Shown here: piece by piece, positions 7,280 through 11,845 of the stretch
Layout: each line of letters opens with the position of its first letter
Numbering within the stretch: position 1 is the stretch's first letter
Origin: Bacillota bacterium
GTDB lineage: Bacteria > Bacillota > Clostridia > Christensenellales > Aristaeellaceae
NCBI GenBank assembly: GCA_023409955.1
Contig: JAEYQQ010000159.1
Location: forward strand, 1-11,845
Reading direction: 5' to 3'
Length of the DNA stretch: 11,845 nucleotides
Translations under genes and position numbers: made by a program
The notes under the pieces: generated by a model
Told to the model about the DNA's origin: nothing
What the model saw: only the letters and a program-made list of their open reading frames with translations
Databases searched by the model: none

Positions 7280-9637
7280 ATGGCGTTACAGGCAATTATT
7301 ATGGCAGGCGGCGAAGGGGCCCGGCTGCGTCCTTTGACTTTGGATATGCCAAAACCCCTTGTTCCGATTCTTGGCGAGCCGGTAATGGGTTATTCACTTA
7401 AGCTGCTCAAGCGTCACGGTCTTTTGGATGTAGCTGCCACCATTATGTACCTGCCCCATGCCATCAGGGAGGCATTTGGAAAAGGTGAAGATTACGGGGT
7501 GCGTCTTAGTTATCTGGAAGAAGTGCATCCCATGGGCACAGCAGGCAGCGTCCGCATGGCCAAAGGTATGGTGACGGATACCTTTGTGATACTGTCCGGC
7601 GACGGACTGACAGACTGTGACCTGACTGATGCCATCGCTTTTCACAAATCACATAAGGCCATGGCCACCCTGGTGCTCAAGTCTGTGCCAATCCCCTTAA
7701 GCTATGGTGTTGTCATTGCCGATGAAAATGGACGGGTGCAGCGATTTGTGGAAAAGCCAGACTGGTCCGGCGTTTTCAGTGATCAAGTGAATACCGGAAT
7801 TTATATTCTTGAGAAAGAGGTCATGGACCTGATTCCAGAGGAAGGGGCCTATGACTTTGGGAAAGACCTATTTCCCAAAATGGTGAAGGAAGGCATGGCA
7901 GTATACGGTTACCCCATGACCGGTTATTGGTGCGATATTGGCGATCAGGGGGCTTACTTGCAATCCCAGTTGGACCTTTTACGGGGCGAGATGGATTTTG
8001 ATATCAAGGGCACCTTATCCGGAAGGGCTTATCTGGATGGCGAATGTGTATTAGAACCCGACGTTAGGCTGGAGGGAGTATGCTACATCGGTGAAGGCGC
8101 CCGCATCAAGCAAGGAGCCGTCCTGCATGAGGGGGCGGTCATTGGGCCAGGCGTGGTTGTGGAAGAAGGCGCACACATATCTAAATCCTGCTTATGGAAA
8201 TTCAGCCGCGTCGGCCGCTGCGCCAAGATAGATGGAGCTGTCCTATGCCGGGATGCTCAGGTTCGGCCTGGCGGGAAAATGCTGGAAGGAAGCGCTCTGG
8301 GAGCAGGTGCCATTTTAGGCTCTCATGCCAAGCTGAACGCAGGTGTCAAGATATGGCCGCAAAAAGAAGTGGGCAGCGAAGTTATCGTTTTGGAAAACGT
8401 GGTCTGGGGTGATATCAAGCGCCTGCATCTGAATGAAAGCAGCGGTATCACTATCGATTCCCCCGTCCGGGCTGACCAGTTGGCCGCATCTGTTATGCAG
8501 GCTCTTAACGCCGATTCTGCTGCACTTTGCTACAGAGGCGAAGACAGCGCGCTGTATACCATGCTATCTGGCATATTTGCCGCAAGAGGCGCACAGCCGC
8601 TGCTGTTAGGCAGCAGTTTTGAACCGGTACTATCCATGGCGGTCAGGCAGCTTCAGCTACCAGTAGGCATCATGGTCTATGGTCAGCAGGTAACCATTTT
8701 GGGCAAAGATGGCTTGCGCCTTAGCAAAACGCAGATACAAGCCGTGGAAAGCGCTGCATTGCGCCAGGAGTACCCGCCGGCCTTTTCCCAGTCCGCAGCA
8801 ATAAAACAGGCAGATGGTTTACAAGAGCTATATATTGCAAACCTGATGCATACAGCCTCTAATAAGGCATTAGAAAAAAGCTCCTTGCAGGTAGCAGTTT
8901 TCTGCGATGATCCCACCCTTCTATCCCTGGCGCTTCGGATGCTAGAGCGGGCAGGACTCAAAAAGGTACGAGGGCGCAACTCACAGGACAGAGCTTTGCA
9001 AGCATGGGAAACAGGCTTCTATTTGGAAGATGACGGCACAACAGCTTATGTGTTAGACAAAAACACACTGCCTGATGATGTCAGCCAGCAGATGCTGCTA
9101 TGGCAGCTGATTGCAAAGGAGGGCTGCCTGCCGCTTTTTGCACTGCCAAACACCCCTAGAGCCGTGGAACAACTGGGCCCTGTTCAGTGGAATAAGAATG
9201 CAGCAACCGTTAGCAAAGAGGAGCACAGGGCAATGCTGCGGCAATATGATCTATGGCATGACGGCCTGCTGCGGATGCTTGCACTGCTGAATCTGCTGGC
9301 AGAAAGAAGCCTGAAGGACTTGCTTGCGCAGCTGCCTGTGACCCATCAGGTGTATAAGGATGTTCCGTGTCCTACGGGAGAAAAGGGAAGAATTCTCCGG
9401 CAATTGACCGAAGCCGCCAGAAATAAGGAATTGGGGGAAGGCCTTCGAATTCAGCATGGCGGTAATACCGTTTGGCTATCACCTTTTCAGGACCGAGCCG
9501 CATTCAGGGTGCAATCGGAATCCTTTGATGCGGAATTTGCCAGTGAGCTTTGCTCTCATTACGCAGGCCGCATCGCCAAAATGACAAAAAACGTAGGGGG
9601 AATGGATAATAGTGACAAGGATATCGTCTCTCAATAG
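7280..9637 (+). CDS. Sugar-phosphate nucleotidyltransferase with beta-helix and degenerate phosphomannomutase-like domain
   Basis: This 785-residue protein has three parts. Residues 1-235 are a nucleotidyltransferase of the mannose-1-phosphate guanylyltransferase / glucose-1-phosphate nucleotidyltransferase type: IIMAGGEGARLRPLT (6-20), MPKPLVPI (23-30), LSGDGLTDCDL (105-115) and VEKP (157-160). Residues 245-370 hold hexapeptide-like repeats of a left-handed beta-helix (GEGARIKQGAVLHEGAVIGP). From 375 to 785 the fold resembles phosphomannomutase/phosphoglucomutase, beginning with SSGI and DSPVRADQ. The catalytic-serine loop (TASHNP) is absent, replaced around 463-476 by GIMVYGQQVTILGK, and no intact DGDxDR metal loop is seen. 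Mutase activity is thus unlikely. The likely role is NDP-sugar synthesis for surface polysaccharide; GDP-mannose versus another sugar cannot be decided. The ATG at 7280 has AAAGGAG 8 bases upstream; the longer start at 7229 is rejected. A weak TATAAA at 7222-7227 could be its -10. Confidence 0.88.
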   Translation: MALQAIIMAGGEGARLRPLTLDMPKPLVPILGEPVMGYSLKLLKRHGLLDVAATIMYLPHAIREAFGKGEDYGVRLSYLEEVHPMGTAGSVRMAKGMVTDTFVILSGDGLTDCDLTDAIAFHKSHKAMATLVLKSVPIPLSYGVVIADENGRVQRFVEKPDWSGVFSDQVNTGIYILEKEVMDLIPEEGAYDFGKDLFPKMVKEGMAVYGYPMTGYWCDIGDQGAYLQSQLDLLRGEMDFDIKGTLSGRAYLDGECVLEPDVRLEGVCYIGEGARIKQGAVLHEGAVIGPGVVVEEGAHISKSCLWKFSRVGRCAKIDGAVLCRDAQVRPGGKMLEGSALGAGAILGSHAKLNAGVKIWPQKEVGSEVIVLENVVWGDIKRLHLNESSGITIDSPVRADQLAASVMQALNADSAALCYRGEDSALYTMLSGIFAARGAQPLLLGSSFEPVLSMAVRQLQLPVGIMVYGQQVTILGKDGLRLSKTQIQAVESAALRQEYPPAFSQSAAIKQADGLQELYIANLMHTASNKALEKSSLQVAVFCDDPTLLSLALRMLERAGLKKVRGRNSQDRALQAWETGFYLEDDGTTAYVLDKNTLPDDVSQQMLLWQLIAKEGCLPLFALPNTPRAVEQLGPVQWNKNAATVSKEEHRAMLRQYDLWHDGLLRMLALLNLLAERSLKDLLAQLPVTHQVYKDVPCPTGEKGRILRQLTEAARNKELGEGLRIQHGGNTVWLSPFQDRAAFRVQSESFDAEFASELCSHYAGRIAKMTKNVGGMDNSDKDIVSQ

Positions 9638-9640
9638 CCC

Positions 9641-9670
9641 TTGACACGGCTTTGTATTCCAGAATATAAT
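9641..9670 (+). promoter_or_regulatory. Near-consensus sigma-A promoter of the non-coding RNA unit
   Basis: Perfect TTGACA (9641-9646) and perfect TATAAT (9665-9670) are separated by 18 bases. This is the best promoter in the window. It starts only 3 bases after the stop of the preceding gene. The predicted start is at 9677-9678, exactly where the 5' arm of the RNA fold begins. Confidence 0.85.
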
Positions 9671-9676
9671 GTTTGC

Positions 9677-9875
9677 AGCAGCATGCTCCTGGAGTGTGCG
9701 CCAGCGCTTTGGTTTTACCCACATTTCCACAAATGGAGCTCGCGTTCCTGCGTGGATGCCATGCCCCCGTTTTACAAAAACGCCAGGGGACGGCTGATAT
9801 GCGGGATAGGGCACCCCCCTGCTTTAGAAGCGGGTGAAAAAACTCGGCGCAACGGCACTTTGGGGCACTGCAAAC
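9677..9875 (+). ncRNA. ssrS: Structured non-coding RNA, probable 6S RNA
   Basis: A strong promoter upstream and an intrinsic terminator downstream bracket about 250 bases without a credible protein. The 5' and 3' ends pair in register over the whole length: 9678-9681 with 9868-9871, 9684-9689 with 9862-9867, 9693-9696 with 9856-9859 and 9698-9702 with 9846-9850. An open bubble follows (9703-9712 opposite 9840-9845). Above it pair 9713-9720 with 9832-9839, 9746-9751 with 9801-9806, 9758-9760 with 9792-9794, 9764-9767 with 9786-9789 and 9768-9773 with 9777-9782 (loop ACA). A single long interrupted hairpin of roughly 195 bases with a central bubble is the form of 6S RNA, which mimics an open promoter and binds sigma-A RNA polymerase. 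I recognise the architecture, not a conserved primary sequence, so another structured RNA is possible. The 3' end before the terminator would need processing. It is not a capA leader, since capA has its own promoter after the terminator. Confidence 0.6.
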
Positions 9876-9900
9876 ATTATCTATCATAACGATATATCAG

Positions 9901-9930
9901 AATCCCGCCTTACAGCAAGGCGGGATTTTT
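9901..9930 (+). terminator. Intrinsic terminator of the non-coding RNA unit
   Basis: AATCCCGCCTT (9901-9911) and AAGGCGGGATT (9917-9927) form a perfect 11-pair stem with a 5-base loop, running into TTTTT (9926-9930). It is the clearest terminator in the window and ends the transcript that starts near 9677. Confidence 0.92.
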
Positions 9931-9952
9931 GTGATCCGGACTTATGCCCTTC

Positions 9953-9981
9953 TTTGCACAGTATGGGGAATATGGTATAAT
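9953..9981 (+). promoter_or_regulatory. capA promoter, extended -10
   Basis: A perfect TATAAT (9976-9981) is preceded by TGG, forming an extended -10. TTTGCA (9953-9958) lies 17 bases upstream and matches the -35 at 4 of 6 positions. The start is predicted near 9988, so the capA leader is about 20 bases. Confidence 0.75.
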
Positions 9982-10008
9982 TTGCTCATCACCTGGCGGG
10001 AGGAATGT

Positions 10009-11118
10009 ATGAAAAAAATGACGGCAGGAATTATATTTTTTACGACTGTTATCTTGCTGATGCCCTTAGGCAAAGCAGAGCATGCTTCCTTTACAGACAG
10101 TCAAACTCCCCCTGCGTTTAAAGCAGATTATCTAGTTATAGACTCACCACCTACTTCCTCTGTACTGACCGTCACCCTTGCTGGTGACTGCACCCTTGGC
10201 GGTACTGAAAGCTCTAGCAAAAAGGATGTCGGCTTTGTCAAAACTGTAGAAAAATTTGGACTGGCATACCCTTTTTCCGGGCTGCTTACATTGTTTGCCG
10301 CCGACGATGTGACGTTGATAAATTTGGAAGGCGTACTGTCAGACAGCAAAGAAGGCGAAAACACTGAGAAAGAGTTTGCTTTTCGAGGCCCGGCTGCCTT
10401 CGCGCAAATGCTGCCTCTTGGCAGCGTAGAAGCTGTTAACCTTTCCAATAATCATTTAGACGATTACGGAAAAAGAGGGCGAGAAGATACGATACAGGCC
10501 CTTCAAGCAAACGGTATTACCTATGCCGGGGAAGAATGGCTGAGCATTTTCAGTACTGACCGTGGAAAGATTGGCTTGGCCGGCATTCGAGGCGTACTCA
10601 CAGAAGAAAAAAAGAAGACCATCACCAGGCAAATTGACATATTGCGAAACGAAGGCTGCCAGGTTGTGATCTATTCCCTCCATGCCGGCCAGGAATATGC
10701 GAAAAACCATAATGGACTCCAACGGGATATGGCACGTTATCTCATTGATGCCGGCGCGGATGTAATAGCTGGCCACCACCCCCACATTGCCCAAGGAATC
10801 GAAATATACAAAAACCGGCTCATACTGTACAGCCTTGGCAATTTTATATTTGGCGGCAACCATAATCCAAGGGTGAAAGATGCCCTGGTGGCCAGAGTGG
10901 AATTCCATTTGACCAACGGCCAATTAAGCGGGATACAAGCCTCATTGCACCCCATCTGCTTTACTGGTAGGAGCAAAGGAAACGAATTCAGACCTGTTCT
11001 ATTAACTTCAAAGCAAGCGATCAATGTTATAAAACAGATACAGCAGGATACCGCTATTCCTTTGCCGGAATTTGCGGACGGCTATGGCGTGGTGCTGCCC
11101 TTTATGCCAGTCAAATGA
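10009..11118 (+). CDS. capA: Secreted CapA/YwtB-type metallophosphatase
   Basis: The 369-residue product starts with MKK and a hydrophobic segment (about 5-21) acting as signal peptide or membrane anchor, so the enzyme domain should lie outside the cell. From about residue 53 it matches the CapA (poly-gamma-glutamate synthesis protein) fold, a calcineurin-like metallophosphatase: LAGDCTLGG (57-65), INLEGVL (104-110), NLSNNHLDDYG (144-154), SLHAGQEY (223-230), AGHHPH (254-259) and LYSLGNFIFGG (273-283). The His and Asp/Asn residues in these motifs are the expected metal ligands. CapA takes part in poly-gamma-glutamate handling in Bacillus, but no capB or capC is near. In Clostridia such lone members are common and their substrate is not known. 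The ATG at 10009 has GGGAGG 5 bases upstream. The frame opens at 9931, but that lies upstream of the predicted transcription start and is rejected. No terminator hairpin is visible in the 70 bases after it. Confidence 0.88.
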   Translation: MKKMTAGIIFFTTVILLMPLGKAEHASFTDSQTPPAFKADYLVIDSPPTSSVLTVTLAGDCTLGGTESSSKKDVGFVKTVEKFGLAYPFSGLLTLFAADDVTLINLEGVLSDSKEGENTEKEFAFRGPAAFAQMLPLGSVEAVNLSNNHLDDYGKRGREDTIQALQANGITYAGEEWLSIFSTDRGKIGLAGIRGVLTEEKKKTITRQIDILRNEGCQVVIYSLHAGQEYAKNHNGLQRDMARYLIDAGADVIAGHHPHIAQGIEIYKNRLILYSLGNFIFGGNHNPRVKDALVARVEFHLTNGQLSGIQASLHPICFTGRSKGNEFRPVLLTSKQAINVIKQIQQDTAIPLPEFADGYGVVLPFMPVK

Positions 11119-11130
11119 CAGAACCGTATG

Positions 11131-11159
11131 TTTTATTTTTGCTGTGATGGTAGTATAAT
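11131..11159 (+). promoter_or_regulatory. Possible promoter of the LUD-domain gene
   Basis: A perfect TATAAT stands at 11154-11159. The only -35 candidate at 17-base spacing is TTTTAT (11131-11136), which is poor. If active, transcription would start near 11166, leaving a leader of about 23 bases. Confidence 0.4.
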
Positions 11160-11188
11160 AGTTACATTTCATTGGAAGGGTGATAGCA

Positions 11189-11806
11189 GTGTCAGAACTC
11201 CTTTCGCAGATTATACCTCAAATGCTGAGCAGGGGATTTGAAGTAGTCTCCCTAGAAACAGCGCAGGAAGCAAAAGCGTATTTGCTTTCACATATTCCTG
11301 TTGGCGCCAGCGTCGGTGTTGGCGGGTCTATGACCATACGTGAGCTGAACGTGGTACCCGCCCTAAAAGAGCGGGGACAGCAAGTGACCTGGCACTGGGA
11401 TGTACCAAAGGAGGAAGCCACAGCTGCCAGAGAAAAAGCCCGGCTGGCAGATGTATACCTGGCTTCCAGCAATGCTGTTACAAAAGACGGCCAGCTTGTG
11501 AATATTGATGGCACCGGCAACCGCGTTGCCGCTATGTTTGATGGCCCAAAGCAGGTATATCTTGTTGTCAGCCATTCCAAGCTGGTAGACGGCGGACTAA
11601 ACACAGCCATAGCCCGCATCAAACAGCACGCCTGCCCGCCCAATGCACGGCGGCTGTCGCTGGATACCCCCTGCGCCCACACAGGCATCTGCAAACCCAA
11701 TGAATGCGGAAATGACTGCATGTGCCGCATTATTGTAACCATATCACGGCCGCCCAAAGGAAAAAAGATTACCGTTCTGATGGTGGAAGAAACGCTCGGC
11801 TATTAG
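11189..11806 (+). CDS. LUD-domain (LutC/YkgG-like) protein with cysteine-rich C-terminus
   Basis: The 205-residue product matches the LUD domain of the lactate utilisation proteins: GVGGSMTIRE (43-52), ADVYLASSNAVTKDGQLV (87-104) and IDGTGNRVAAMFDGP (106-120). The C-terminal part has six cysteines (149, 162, 168, 173, 177, 179) around TPCAHTGICKP, as in the clostridial subgroup. These could hold an Fe-S cluster or another metal, which is inference. LutC works with LutA and LutB in Bacillus lactate oxidation. No lutA or lutB is present here, so lactate use should not be assumed. The start is a GTG: that at 11189 has GGAAGGG 8 bases upstream, while the GTG at 11180 overlaps the ribosome site and is rejected. 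The gene seems to stand alone, ending before a hairpin at the window edge. Confidence 0.85.
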   Translation: MSELLSQIIPQMLSRGFEVVSLETAQEAKAYLLSHIPVGASVGVGGSMTIRELNVVPALKERGQQVTWHWDVPKEEATAAREKARLADVYLASSNAVTKDGQLVNIDGTGNRVAAMFDGPKQVYLVVSHSKLVDGGLNTAIARIKQHACPPNARRLSLDTPCAHTGICKPNECGNDCMCRIIVTISRPPKGKKITVLMVEETLGY

Positions 11807-11822
11807 TATAACGCAAAGCGCG

Positions 11823-11845
11823 GCCCTTACCTAATTGGTAAGGGC
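11823..11845 (+). terminator. Hairpin at window edge, probable terminator of the LUD-domain gene
   Basis: GCCCTTACC (11823-11831) and GGTAAGGGC (11837-11845) form a perfect 9-pair stem with a 5-base loop, 16 bases after the stop codon. The window ends at the last base of the stem, so a following T-run cannot be seen. Confidence 0.65.

Noticed and set aside
9671..9678. GTTTGCAG pairing with CTGCAAAC (9868-9875) as the closing stem of the RNA
   Set aside because: Most of GTTTGCAG lies upstream of the predicted transcription start. The alternative GCAG at 9678-9681 lies within the transcript and pairs with the same 3' bases.
9641..9889. An 82-codon open frame in the non-coding RNA region
   Set aside because: Its start lies in the -35 box, upstream of the predicted transcript start. 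The protein has no recognisable domain, and the bases are better explained by the paired RNA fold.
9931..10008. Longer N-terminus for CapA (26 extra residues)
   Set aside because: It begins upstream of the capA -10 box and predicted start site, and would bury the signal peptide. The ATG at 10009 has a strong ribosome site.

Overview
The window looks like chromosomal DNA of an anaerobic, probably spore-forming Firmicute of the class Clostridia. The strongest marker is a single protein that joins IspH (LytB) to four ribosomal-S1-type RNA-binding domains, an arrangement known from Clostridia. A HutP-family RNA-binding protein, a collagen-repeat surface protein of the exosporium (BclA) style, good AGGAGG-type ribosome binding sites and TATAAT promoters agree with this. 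I cannot name the species. The window is ordinary, well-packed core and envelope gene content. I see no insertion sequence, phage gene, CRISPR array, tRNA or rRNA.

Left end (1-604): the 3' end of a collagen-like protein gene on the + strand, then a terminator shared with the converging gene. Positions 604-5273 on the minus strand hold, in order of transcription from the right, ispH-S1 (with a strong terminator), thiN (thiamine pyrophosphokinase), purC (own promoter and own terminator) and a secreted phosphodiester glycosidase (NAGPA-domain) protein. Upstream of ispH-S1, and most likely transcribed with each other, are hutP-like, cmk and plsC (7124 down to 5378). They start from a TATAAT promoter near 7162-7190. 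A 104-base leader with two adjoining hairpins separates plsC from ispH-S1.

Right half (7280-11845, + strand): a 785-residue sugar-nucleotide enzyme (nucleotidyltransferase, left-handed beta-helix, degenerate phosphomannomutase-like domain) is divergent from hutP. It is followed by a 250-base non-coding unit with a near-consensus promoter, a long interrupted hairpin fold and a perfect terminator. I read this unit as a probable 6S RNA. Then come capA (secreted CapA-type metallophosphatase), with its own extended -10 promoter, and a LUD-domain (LutC/YkgG-like) protein with a cysteine-rich tail. The window ends inside what is probably that gene's terminator hairpin.

Functionally, the minus-strand cluster joins nucleotide supply (cmk, purC), membrane lipid synthesis (plsC), isoprenoid synthesis and translation (ispH-S1) and cofactor synthesis (thiN). 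The flanking genes deal with the cell or spore surface: collagen-like protein, NAGPA protein, nucleotide-sugar enzyme, CapA. The least expected parts are the unannotated structured RNA at about 9677-9875, the hairpin that hides the ispH-S1 start codon, and a HutP-like regulator placed at the head of a cmk-plsC operon with no hut genes nearby.
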